DNA of 64,000 bases from Gemmatales bacterium (GTDB lineage: Bacteria; Planctomycetota; Planctomycetia; Gemmatales; Gemmataceae). Below are positions 1 to 6,917 of the stretch, piece after piece (positions within the stretch are counted from its first letter, which is position 1; each line of letters begins with the position of its first letter). The DNA is taken from contig BPJP01000006.1 in assembly GCA_026004675.1 (NCBI GenBank), forward strand, positions 1-64,000, in the 5' to 3' direction. Below the pieces are notes generated by a model. It was not told the DNA's origin, did no database searches, and saw only the letters and a program-made list of their open reading frames with translations. The position numbers and the translations under genes were made by a program.

Positions 1-1653
1 GCTCGGGCTGAGCAGGTCGAGTTTGTGCCGGAGGGCAAGACCTCGCAGGCCAACGGCAGGGAATTCCCCGGCCCCGTCAACATCGTGCGGCGAGCGACGC
101 TCGGAGAGATCAGCTTTGTCGTCCTCGGCGCAGACGAGAACACGTCCGCTCAGATCGCCGCCAGCGGACCGAAGGAGACCGACATGGACTTTGCAAAGTG
201 GGCCGAATCGCAGGGCTTTGCCGTGGACGCCCTGAACGAGCAGCAGGCCCGATGCCTGAGAATGATCTTCGACGCTCAGGCCGGCAAGCCGGTGCCGCCC
301 AAAGAAGACGACGGCAACGCTGCTGCGACGATCCGCGCTGAGGCGGCGGCGGAGGCCAAGCGGATCGCCGCCATTCGCAAGATCTGCGGCGGCAAGCATG
401 GCGACATCGAGGCCAGGGCCATCGAAGAAGGCTGGGGAGAGGCCCGCGTTGAACTAGAAGTGCTCCGCGTTTCCCGACCCCAAGTTTCGGCGTTTCCGGC
501 AGGCGGTAAGATGCCCACTGTGCCGGCCATCGAAGCCGCCCTGTGCCTGTCGGTGCGGATGCCCGAGGCCAAGGTGGTCAGTTGGTATGGCGAGCAAGCG
601 GTTGATGCCGCCCGCTCGCGCAACCTGCGCGGCATGGGGCTGCACGAACTGTTTTACTATGTCATCAACGCGGCAGGCGGCTACGCCCGGCCGGGCCGCA
701 TGAACGACGACACCATCCGCACCGCCTTCGAGTCCGACCGAACCCTGCGCGCGGCCGGAGACGGCTTTTCCACGATCAGCTTGTCGGGCATCCTCTCCAA
801 CGTCGCCAACAAGGCGCTGCTCGAGGCCTACAGCGCGGTCGAGAGCGTGGCGACCCGCATCTGCGCCCAGACCGATGTCAACGACTTCAAGCAGGTCACA
901 CGCTATCGCATGACCGGCCAGGGAACGTTCGAGAAGGTCGGACCCGATGGCGAACTCAAGCATGCCCAACTCACCGAAGAGTCTTACACCAACCAGATCG
1001 ACACCTATGGCAAGATCATCGCCTTGACTCGGCAGATGATCATCAATGATGACCTGGGGGCCTTCCTGCAAATCCCCCGCATCCTTGGGCGGCAATCGGC
1101 CCTGGCCGTCGAGTCGGCTGTCTTTACCTTGTTGCTCTCCAATCCCAACAACTTCTTCAGCACCGCCAACAAGAACTTCTTTTCAGGCGCTAGCTCGGCC
1201 CTGCAGATCAGCTCGCTCACCACGGCCGAGCGGTTGTTCCTGGACCAGACCGACGCCGACGGCCAGCCGATCCTCATCAGCCCGGCGATCCTGCTCGTGC
1301 CGACAGCGCTCAAAGTCACGGCCCAGCAGCTCATGACCGAGACTCGCATCAACGAACTGACCGGCCCGCCGAAACCGGCCAACAACCCGCACGCTGGCAA
1401 GTGGATTCCCCTGGCCTCGCCTTACCTGAACGCGCAGGGGTTGCCCGGCAGCAGTCCCACGGCGTGGTATTTGTTCGCCAACCCGACCGATGTGGCGGCG
1501 ATGGAAATTGCTTACCTGCGCGGCCAGCGCACTCCGACCATCGAATCGGGCGAGACCGATTTCGACACGTTGGGCATGAAGTGGCGTGGCTACTTCGACT
1601 TCGGCGTGGCGATGCAGGACTTTCGGGCGGCGGTCAAGAGCGCCGGCGCCTAA
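1..1653 (+). CDS. Prophage prohead protease / major capsid protein, 5' partial
   Basis: The reading frame is open from the first base, so the start lies outside the window; at least 550 residues are present. The N-terminal part (GREFPGPVNIVRRATLGEISFVVLGAD) resembles the end of a Mu-type prohead protease domain. A charged linker rich in Ala/Lys/Arg/Glu follows (about residues 90-150), like a scaffold. The C-terminal 400 residues resemble a Mu-like major head subunit (LTRQMIINDDLGAF; WRGYFDFGVAMQDFRAAVKSGA-like end). A single protease-scaffold-capsid polypeptide is known in Mu-like phages. The next gene is a cement protein, which fits a head operon. The assignment rests on family pattern and gene order, not on an alignment. 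Confidence 0.75.
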   Translation, partial: ARAEQVEFVPEGKTSQANGREFPGPVNIVRRATLGEISFVVLGADENTSAQIAASGPKETDMDFAKWAESQGFAVDALNEQQARCLRMIFDAQAGKPVPPKEDDGNAAATIRAEAAAEAKRIAAIRKICGGKHGDIEARAIEEGWGEARVELEVLRVSRPQVSAFPAGGKMPTVPAIEAALCLSVRMPEAKVVSWYGEQAVDAARSRNLRGMGLHELFYYVINAAGGYARPGRMNDDTIRTAFESDRTLRAAGDGFSTISLSGILSNVANKALLEAYSAVESVATRICAQTDVNDFKQVTRYRMTGQGTFEKVGPDGELKHAQLTEESYTNQIDTYGKIIALTRQMIINDDLGAFLQIPRILGRQSALAVESAVFTLLLSNPNNFFSTANKNFFSGASSALQISSLTTAERLFLDQTDADGQPILISPAILLVPTALKVTAQQLMTETRINELTGPPKPANNPHAGKWIPLASPYLNAQGLPGSSPTAWYLFANPTDVAAMEIAYLRGQRTPTIESGETDFDTLGMKWRGYFDFGVAMQDFRAAVKSAGA

Positions 1654-1679
1654 CGAACGTAACGACAGGAGGCGAACCA

Positions 1680-2015
1680 ATGGCACAGGCCATTTATGTT
1701 CATGAAGGCGGGTCCATCGACTACACCCCAGCAGCCGACGTCGCCGCTGGCGACGTCGTCGTGCAAGCGGACCTGGTCGGCGTGGCCAAGCTGGATATCA
1801 AGGCCGGCCAGCTCGGCGCGCTGGCCGTCGACGGCGTCTTCGATTTTGCCAAAGCGCTCGGTGCAGGTACGGCCATCGCCGTCGGGGCGGTCGTCTACTG
1901 GGACGACGCCGCCAACCAGGCGACAACCACGGCCACCGGCAACAAGCAGGTCGGCAAATGTGTCCGCGCGGCCAGCGACAACGATGCGACCGTTCGCGTC
2001 AAGTTGAGCCAGTGA
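1680..2015 (+). CDS. DUF2190-type capsid decoration (cement) protein
   Basis: This 111-residue protein starts at an ATG preceded by an AGGAGG ribosome site 26 bases after the capsid stop. It shows the usual DUF2190 layout: a short N-terminus (QAIYVHEGGSIDYTP), Gly/Ala/Val-rich beta repeats, the phrase GVFDFAK and a VGAVVYWDD segment. DUF2190 proteins decorate and stabilise phage heads and sit directly beside the major capsid gene, as here. Confidence 0.8.
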   Translation: MAQAIYVHEGGSIDYTPAADVAAGDVVVQADLVGVAKLDIKAGQLGALAVDGVFDFAKALGAGTAIAVGAVVYWDDAANQATTTATGNKQVGKCVRAASDNDATVRVKLSQ

Positions 2016-2022
2016 GGTAGCG

Positions 2023-2403
2023 ATGCCTGACCTCTTGCAATCCGGTTCTGACTGGCTCGCCGACCAGCTCAAGACGCACGTCTCGCGGGAGGTCGTTTAC
2101 CAGCGAGGTGCGCAGCAGGTGGCGGTGCAGGCGACCATCGGCCGCACCCTCCTCAAGCTGGACGACGGCTACGGCGGCGTGCGGCTGGAGTGGACCGATC
2201 GGGACTTCCTAATCCACACAGCGGACTTGGCCCTGGCCGGCACGGCCGTGTTGCCCGAGCGCGGCGATCAAATTCGAGAGACGGCGGGCACGCAGACCGT
2301 GATCTACGAGGTTATGGCTCCAGGCAAGGAACCGGTGTGGCGCTGGTCCGACGGGTATCGGAAGCTCCTGCGGATTCACACGAAACAGATCGGAGTGGAG
2401 TAG
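2023..2403 (+). CDS. Phage head-tail connector-like protein
   Basis: This 126-residue protein lies 7 bases after the cement gene and directly abuts the next gene. It is mostly predicted beta strand (VAVQATIGRTLLKLDD; VRLEWTDRDFLIHTADL) with no signal peptide or membrane segment. Size, position between capsid and tail-terminator genes, and composition fit a head completion or stopper protein. I do not recognise a named family, so the role comes from synteny. Confidence 0.55.
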   Translation: MPDLLQSGSDWLADQLKTHVSREVVYQRGAQQVAVQATIGRTLLKLDDGYGGVRLEWTDRDFLIHTADLALAGTAVLPERGDQIRETAGTQTVIYEVMAPGKEPVWRWSDGYRKLLRIHTKQIGVE

Positions 2404-2829
2404 ATGGCCATCATCATCGACATTGCGGACGCCGTCGTGCAATTGCTCAATCAGGCATCCTTCAGCCAGACGGTCGCGGCCGAACGTCGCTACCAGCCTA
2501 TCTTCGATCTCTCGGAGATGACCGATCTGCACGTGAGTGTCGTGCCAAGAGGAGTGATTCGGAAGAGCCTGGATCGCGCCCGCGACAGCTTCGAATACCA
2601 GATCGACATTGCCGTCCAGCAAAAAACTGACATGAGCCAGGCGGCTCTTGACGGCCTGATGACATTGGTCGAGGAGATTGCTGATTGTGTCCGCAAGCAG
2701 GCGCTGACAGCTTATCCCGACGCCCACTGCACCGAGATCAAGAATGATCCGGTGTACGCGGCGGACCACCTCGAGGAGTTTCGCGCGTTCACCAGCGTAT
2801 TGACGGCGATTTATCGCGTCTGGAGGTAG
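2404..2829 (+). CDS. Phage neck/tail terminator-like protein
   Basis: This 141-residue protein starts right after the preceding stop codon. It opens with MAIIIDIADAVVQLLN and continues through alternating strands and helices, ending in a helix-strand block (FTSVLTAIYRVWR). This length and alpha/beta pattern is usual for tail-terminator or minor tail proteins placed before an HK97 gp10-like gene. Function is inferred from order only. Confidence 0.55.
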   Translation: MAIIIDIADAVVQLLNQASFSQTVAAERRYQPIFDLSEMTDLHVSVVPRGVIRKSLDRARDSFEYQIDIAVQQKTDMSQAALDGLMTLVEEIADCVRKQALTAYPDAHCTEIKNDPVYAADHLEEFRAFTSVLTAIYRVWR

Positions 2830-2833
2830 CGGC

Positions 2834-3226
2834 ATGATCGGCTTCAACGTTCGCACGCAGATCGACAGCCGCCAGGTTCTGGCCAAGGTGCGGCGCGCGA
2901 ACATCGCCAACCTCGGACATGCCGGAGCCGCCATCCGACTTACGGCCCGGCGCAGCATTCGCAAACGCCAACAGCCGTCGACACCTGGCCAACCGCCGCA
3001 CACGCGCGAGGGGCTGCTTCGGCAAGCGATCCTGTTCTCGGTGGAGAGACCGCAGCAGCGTGTCGTCATCGGCCCCAGCGCCGCCCTCGTCGGCACCTCG
3101 GGCAAAGCCCATGAGTTCGGCGGCCGCTATCGCCGCGAAAACTATCCCAGACGCCCTTTCATGGCACCGGCATTGGCGAAACTCAGACCACGCTTGCCCA
3201 GGTTCTGGGCGGATTCGATTCGCTAG
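2834..3226 (+). CDS. HK97 gp10-like neck protein
   Basis: This basic 130-residue protein contains signatures seen in HK97-gp10/gpG-like virion morphogenesis proteins: a central HTREGLLRQAI segment, GTSGKAHEFGG and YPRRPFMAPALAK near the C-terminus. These proteins join the neck to the tail during assembly. It lies 4 bases after the terminator-like gene and 12 bases before the tail-tube gene, the standard order. Confidence 0.7.
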   Translation: MIGFNVRTQIDSRQVLAKVRRANIANLGHAGAAIRLTARRSIRKRQQPSTPGQPPHTREGLLRQAILFSVERPQQRVVIGPSAALVGTSGKAHEFGGRYRRENYPRRPFMAPALAKLRPRLPRFWADSIR

Positions 3227-3238
3227 GAGGGAGAAAGC

Positions 3239-3673
3239 ATGGGAACCCGCTTGGGCCTGCAGGCGAAACTGTATCGCGACATCACGGGCACGCCGACGTG
3301 GAGCGAGATCACCAACGTTCGAGATTTGACGCTGAACCTGGAGACCGGCGAGGCCGACGTGACGACGCGCGGCAATGCCGGCTGGCGCGCCGTCGTCCCC
3401 ACACTCAAAGAAGGCAGTATCGAGTTTTCCATGGTTTGGGACAATCTGGACGCGCACTTTGCGGCCATCCGCGATGCCTTCTTGAACAACCTTCCCGTCG
3501 TCATGGCCGTGATGGATGGCGACATCGGCGTGGCCGGCTCGCAGGGACTCGTCGCCGCTTTCGCAATCATCAACTTCACCCGCAACGAGGAGTTGGAAGA
3601 GGCTATCACCGTCGATGTCACAGCGAAACCCACCTACTCGGCGCTGCCGCCGGGCTGGTTGATCGTTGCGTAA
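3239..3673 (+). CDS. Phage major tail (tube) protein
   Basis: This 144-residue beta-rich protein has an AGGAGGGAG ribosome site. It contains LNLETGEADVTTRG, VPTLKEGSIEFSMVWD and an acidic C-terminal part, a layout common to tail-tube proteins of long-tailed phages. It follows the neck genes and precedes the tail chaperones and tape measure, though here a membrane-protein cassette is interposed before the chaperones. Confidence 0.65.
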   Translation: MGTRLGLQAKLYRDITGTPTWSEITNVRDLTLNLETGEADVTTRGNAGWRAVVPTLKEGSIEFSMVWDNLDAHFAAIRDAFLNNLPVVMAVMDGDIGVAGSQGLVAAFAIINFTRNEELEEAITVDVTAKPTYSALPPGWLIVA

Positions 3674-3694
3674 CCCGAGACCTGGAGGAATGGC

Positions 3695-3970
3695 ATGTGG
3701 AGATTCGGCACGCTTATCGTGCTGCTGGCCCTGGCGCTGCCAGTGGCCGCCGGCCCTGACAGCAAACATGGCCCGCCCCATGAGCCGCTCATGCCGAAAC
3801 GCGTTGTCGACGATGCCGGCGAGTTCTTTCGCTCCGCCAAGAGCGCGCTCGACAAGCTCGCCGGTCCCGTTCTCCAGGCCATCTACCTTGCTGGCGTCCG
3901 CGACGGCGCGGTCGGCGCTACCGTTGCCCTGATCGTCATCTACCTCTTCTTCGTGCCGAGGAAAACCTGA
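3695..3970 (+). CDS. Small membrane protein, possible holin-like
   Basis: This 91-residue protein starts at an ATG with a TGGAGGAA ribosome site. A hydrophobic N-terminus (FGTLIVLLALALPVAA) ends at a plausible signal-peptidase site. A second membrane segment occupies about residues 65-86 (GATVALIVIYLFF) and a basic tail follows. Its stop overlaps the start of the putative peptidase gene. Two hydrophobic segments beside a candidate lysin fit a holin, but no family is recognised. Confidence 0.5.
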   Translation: MWRFGTLIVLLALALPVAAGPDSKHGPPHEPLMPKRVVDDAGEFFRSAKSALDKLAGPVLQAIYLAGVRDGAVGATVALIVIYLFFVPRKT

Positions 3971-4587
3971 TGCGCTCGCTTCCCTTGCTCACCGTCGTGT
4001 TTGCGCTTGCCGCATCCGTAGGGGGCAACAAGGCGCCCGACGGTACCGAAATCGCCTGTGATTTGCCGGCAGACTTGCACCGCCGCAACTCGACCTCGCG
4101 CGGCCAGGGCTGCTGCGTCTGGACTTCGATCCATCATGCCGCGCTGTGGCAGAACGTGCCCGCCTACCTGGAAGCCCCCAAGTGGATTCAACAGCACGGC
4201 GTTCCCGGTGGCGCCTGGTCGGGGTCGGTCGAGAAGTATCTCCCGCAAATGGCCAGGGAGCGCGGCTACGCCGAGCCGCCAGCCTTCCTGAACTACGAAG
4301 GCAATGACCCCTCGATCCTGAGACTGGCCTGCCAGACCGGCCGCATGCCGAGCGTGACCTACTGCTTCAGCCCCACGGGGCGCTATGGCGGCGGTCGCAT
4401 CGCCCACATGGTCAACCTGGTGCACGCCGACAACAAGTGGTTTGCCGTCCTGGACAACAATTACCCCGGCGCCAACCAAATCGAATGGATGACGCCCCAA
4501 GAGTTCAAGCGAACATGGACCGAAATGGGCGGCGGCTGGGCTGTGATTCTGCTGCAACCAGCACCACCACCCGTTCCCCACAACTGA
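3970..4587 (+). CDS. Exported papain-like (C39-like) cysteine peptidase
   Basis: This 205-residue protein has an N-terminal signal sequence (LPLLTVVFALAASVGG). The mature part holds a papain-like triad pattern: GQGCCVWTSIHH supplies the Cys, GGRIAHMVNLVH the His, and FAVLDNNYP the Asn/Asp. The Cys lies before the His and the Asn/Asp follows it, as in C39 and related families. It would cut peptide bonds outside the cytoplasm. Within a virion operon and flanked by small membrane proteins it could act as a lysin or as a virion-carried peptidase. The catalytic assignment is by eye. Confidence 0.6.
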   Translation: MRSLPLLTVVFALAASVGGNKAPDGTEIACDLPADLHRRNSTSRGQGCCVWTSIHHAALWQNVPAYLEAPKWIQQHGVPGGAWSGSVEKYLPQMARERGYAEPPAFLNYEGNDPSILRLACQTGRMPSVTYCFSPTGRYGGGRIAHMVNLVHADNKWFAVLDNNYPGANQIEWMTPQEFKRTWTEMGGGWAVILLQPAPPPVPHN

Positions 4588-4601
4588 CTGAAGGAGGCTC
4601 G

Positions 4602-4709
4602 ATGCCCACGCTCAACTCCAAGCTGAAAACCGCTTCGCTGCTCTCCAGCCTGGCCGGTGCTGGCGCCCAGTCGCCGTGCCCCTGCCGTGGCGAGAAACCG
4701 TCCAAGTAG
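4602..4709 (+). CDS. Small 35-residue protein of unknown function
   Basis: A strong AAGGAGG ribosome site lies four bases before the ATG, and the short frame fills the gap between two clearly coding genes. The product is Ser/Leu/Ala-rich and ends in a CPCRGEKPSK-like tail with two Cys. It has no recognisable domain. It is called coding because of the ribosome site and the tight spacing. Confidence 0.45.
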   Translation: MPTLNSKLKTASLLSSLAGAGAQSPCPCRGEKPSK

Positions 4710-4740
4710 CCGCCATCCCTTTCTTGCATCAGGAGGAATC

Positions 4741-5601
4741 ATGACCGCGCTTGTGCTTGCAACACTCATTGGCCAGTGGCTCGGCCCGAACTGTCCCACC
4801 GGTTCGGTGGGCACGCCCAATCGTCCCGCCACCATCCGTTTGCTCGTCGATCCGCCCGACGCGGAAGTCGATATCGACGACCATCGCGTGCAAACGCGCG
4901 GCCGAGTTCGTTTGCTCGAAAGCCCGCCGTTGAGGCCGGGGAAACGGTACGTCTACCACATCAAGGCCCGCTGGGGGCACGTGGAACGTCAGTGGCAGCT
5001 GGCGGTTGAAGCCGGCCACACCTACGAACTGAAGATTGAGCCACACGCGTTCTTGGGCGTGATCGAGCAGGACGGCGTGCAAAACTTCGGCATCGATCGG
5101 TCCAAGCTCGCCCTTCAACGCGAACGGTTCATGGTCAATGGCCAGCAAATCACCAAACAACAAGCCTGCCAGTTGCTCGAAAACGGCTCGCTCGAAGATG
5201 ACAGCCACAAGCTGCGGTTGACGGTGATCGGCAGCGAGACCGATCGCAAGCGCGTGCTCGCCGACTTGAAGGGGTCCCTCGCCGATCTGGCCGGCGACTT
5301 CCTTGTGCAAGCCTACCCTCCCGACAATTGGGCCGTCTCCCGCGCCGGCTTCTATACGGCAGGCACACCCACGATCTACGTGCAAGATCCTTCTGGCAAG
5401 GTGTTGCACCGTCAGGACGATTACGACGACGGTCCCGAAGGCCTGCGAAAGGCACTGGAGGCGATTCGCAAGCCCAACCCTAATTACGACCAGTCGCGCG
5501 ATCCCGATCGGCGCAAGCCGGCCACCGACTTCGCCACGCTGATCATCCTCGGCATCGCTGGGATTCTCACGCTCCTTGGACTGCGAAAGGGAACCGTATG
5601 A
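4741..5601 (+). CDS. TIGR03000-like / thioredoxin-fold membrane-anchored protein
   Basis: An AGGAGGAATC ribosome site precedes the ATG, giving 286 residues. After a short hydrophobic N-terminus, residues about 30-80 match the planctomycete TIGR03000 pattern (LVDPPDAEVDIDD, then SPPLRPGKRYVYHIKARW). Residues about 165-245 look like a thioredoxin fold without CxxC: a helix, FLVQAYPPDNW, then GTPTIYVQDPSGKV with the cis-Pro position. A C-terminal membrane helix follows (FATLIILGIAGILTLLGL) with a short basic tail. A host-type secreted domain inside a tail operon is unusual. Function is unknown; an envelope-associated accessory role is inferred. Confidence 0.6.
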   Translation: MTALVLATLIGQWLGPNCPTGSVGTPNRPATIRLLVDPPDAEVDIDDHRVQTRGRVRLLESPPLRPGKRYVYHIKARWGHVERQWQLAVEAGHTYELKIEPHAFLGVIEQDGVQNFGIDRSKLALQRERFMVNGQQITKQQACQLLENGSLEDDSHKLRLTVIGSETDRKRVLADLKGSLADLAGDFLVQAYPPDNWAVSRAGFYTAGTPTIYVQDPSGKVLHRQDDYDDGPEGLRKALEAIRKPNPNYDQSRDPDRRKPATDFATLIILGIAGILTLLGLRKGTV

Positions 5602-5924
5602 ACTTCGCTTCGACGCCCGATTGGGTTTGGCTTGCCCTGGCCGTCGCCCTAGGGCTTTACCTGTATCGCAACGGCTGGCTCGACAACCTGCTCCAGCGGT
5701 TCAACGCGCCGGCTCCACAAACGCCTCCGCTTCCACAGCAGGTCATCACGTTCAAGCACGTGATCGACCAGCCCGACACGCCGGCGCCGCGCATCCACGC
5801 GCTCGAGCCGCAGACCGAAGTCAAAGCGCCGGAGCCAGGCAGCCAACCCGTTCTCGAAAAGCTCACCATCAAAGGCCCCGTCAAGCTCCACGTTTCGGAG
5901 GGGAAGATCGATGTCTCTTCTTGA
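5598..5924 (+). CDS. Small single-pass membrane protein
   Basis: The ATG overlaps the previous stop by four bases (ATGA), so translation is probably coupled. The 108 residues hold one N-terminal membrane helix (WVWLALAVALGLYLYRNG), then a Pro/Gln-rich stretch and a beta-like tail. No family is recognised. It belongs to the membrane-protein cassette between the tail tube and the tail chaperones. Confidence 0.5.
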   Translation: MNFASTPDWVWLALAVALGLYLYRNGWLDNLLQRFNAPAPQTPPLPQQVITFKHVIDQPDTPAPRIHALEPQTEVKAPEPGSQPVLEKLTIKGPVKLHVSEGKIDVSS

Positions 5925-6168
5925 AAAACTGAAAGGCTACCGCACCAAAATCGCTGCCGTCGTCATCGCTGTACTCGCCGCCAACGAGGTCATCCCGTTT
6001 TTGCCGCGCGAGTACGTGCACGGCATCCTCTATCTTGCCGGCGCCGGCGGGCTCTACTTCCTTCGCGATGCTGTCGACCGCCTCAAGGAAAAGGTGGACG
6101 AGCAAGTGCCGGCAGCGAAAGAAACGCACGCCCGGCCCAGCCTTCCTTCTTCATGGGACGCAGTCTAA
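5911..6168 (+). CDS. Small membrane protein, possible holin
   Basis: This 85-residue protein overlaps the previous gene by 14 bases and has a GGAGGGG ribosome site. It carries two hydrophobic segments (TKIAAVVIAVLAANEVIPFL and GILYLAGAGGLYFL) separated by a short charged turn, then an amphipathic helix and a polar tail. That arrangement is typical of small phage holins and holin-like proteins. The role is inferred from topology and context. Confidence 0.5.
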   Translation: MSLLEKLKGYRTKIAAVVIAVLAANEVIPFLPREYVHGILYLAGAGGLYFLRDAVDRLKEKVDEQVPAAKETHARPSLPSSWDAV

Positions 6169-6177
6169 AGGAGCACC

Positions 6178-6681
6178 ATGCACCAGTTCACTGATGCCAA
6201 GGGAAACACCTGGCACCTGACCATCGATGTCGCCACCATCAAGCGCGTGCGTAGCGCACTCGGCCTCTACCTGCCGTCGCTCGCTGACAACGGCGGCGAG
6301 CCGCTACGCGACCTGCTCAACGACTATCCTCGCTTCATCGATGTGTTGTTCGTGCTGTGCCAGGAGCAGGTGGAGAAAAAGCTGCCCGGCCCGGACGCCG
6401 ACCTGGAGTTCGGACGCTGCTTCTGGGGAGATGCTCTGGAGGACGCCGCCAACTCCTTTGTCGCGGCGCTATTGGATTTTTTCCCGGACCGCAAAGTCCG
6501 CGAGACCCTCAAAAAGGTCGTGAACAAGAGCAAGCAACTGAGCGCCAAGCTGCTGGAACAGGTGGAACAACAGCTCGACCAGCTCAACCTCGACGAATTG
6601 GCGAAGACGTTGAGCGGCTCATCTGGGTCTGCGCCGGCCTGCTCGGCCTCGACCCAGGTCCCTTCACCCTCCGCGAACTGA
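6178..6681 (+). CDS. Tail assembly chaperone, first frame
   Basis: This 167-residue protein lies right before the second chaperone frame and the tape measure, as in long-tailed phages. Residues 1-145 look well folded, with a helix-rich C-terminal half (RETLKKVVNKSKQ, LLEQVEQQLDQLNLDELA). The last about 20 residues become Ser/Ala/Pro-rich and look like out-of-frame translation. This suggests that some ribosomes shift into the -1 frame before the stop. An AAGGAG ribosome site precedes the ATG. Confidence 0.65.
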   Translation: MHQFTDAKGNTWHLTIDVATIKRVRSALGLYLPSLADNGGEPLRDLLNDYPRFIDVLFVLCQEQVEKKLPGPDADLEFGRCFWGDALEDAANSFVAALLDFFPDRKVRETLKKVVNKSKQLSAKLLEQVEQQLDQLNLDELAKTLSGSSGSAPACSASTQVPSPSAN

Positions 6682-6917
6682 TGGCAATGGCCGAGGCGCG
6701 GAGCCGGGCAGCATGGGACCACACGTCGAATGTCATGGCACTTGTGGCCAACTGCCTGGCGCGGACGAAAGGCAAGCCGCCGTTTCAGCCGCGCATGTTC
6801 CACCCGTTCCTGAGAAGAAAGCCCCCTGCCCTGCCGCTGGAAAAAAGTGAGGCATTCGCACTGATGCGCGAGGTGTTCGTCAACGATGGCAGCAGCAACA
6901 CAGATCCGAGCCGGTAG
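6681..6917 (+). CDS. Tail assembly chaperone, second frame (possible -1 frameshift product)
   Basis: This frame lies -1 relative to the first chaperone frame. A separate ATG overlaps the upstream stop (TGATG) and would give 78 residues. The protein-like signal begins earlier, from about 6,609 (RLIWVCAGLLGLDPGP, TLRELMAMAEARSRAAWDH), with no usable start codon there. That favours a frameshifted fusion, as known for lambda gpG-gpGT. One imperfect slippery candidate is C AAA AAG at 6,510-6,516. The junction is not certain. Confidence 0.5.
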   Translation: MAMAEARSRAAWDHTSNVMALVANCLARTKGKPPFQPRMFHPFLRRKPPALPLEKSEAFALMREVFVNDGSSNTDPSR

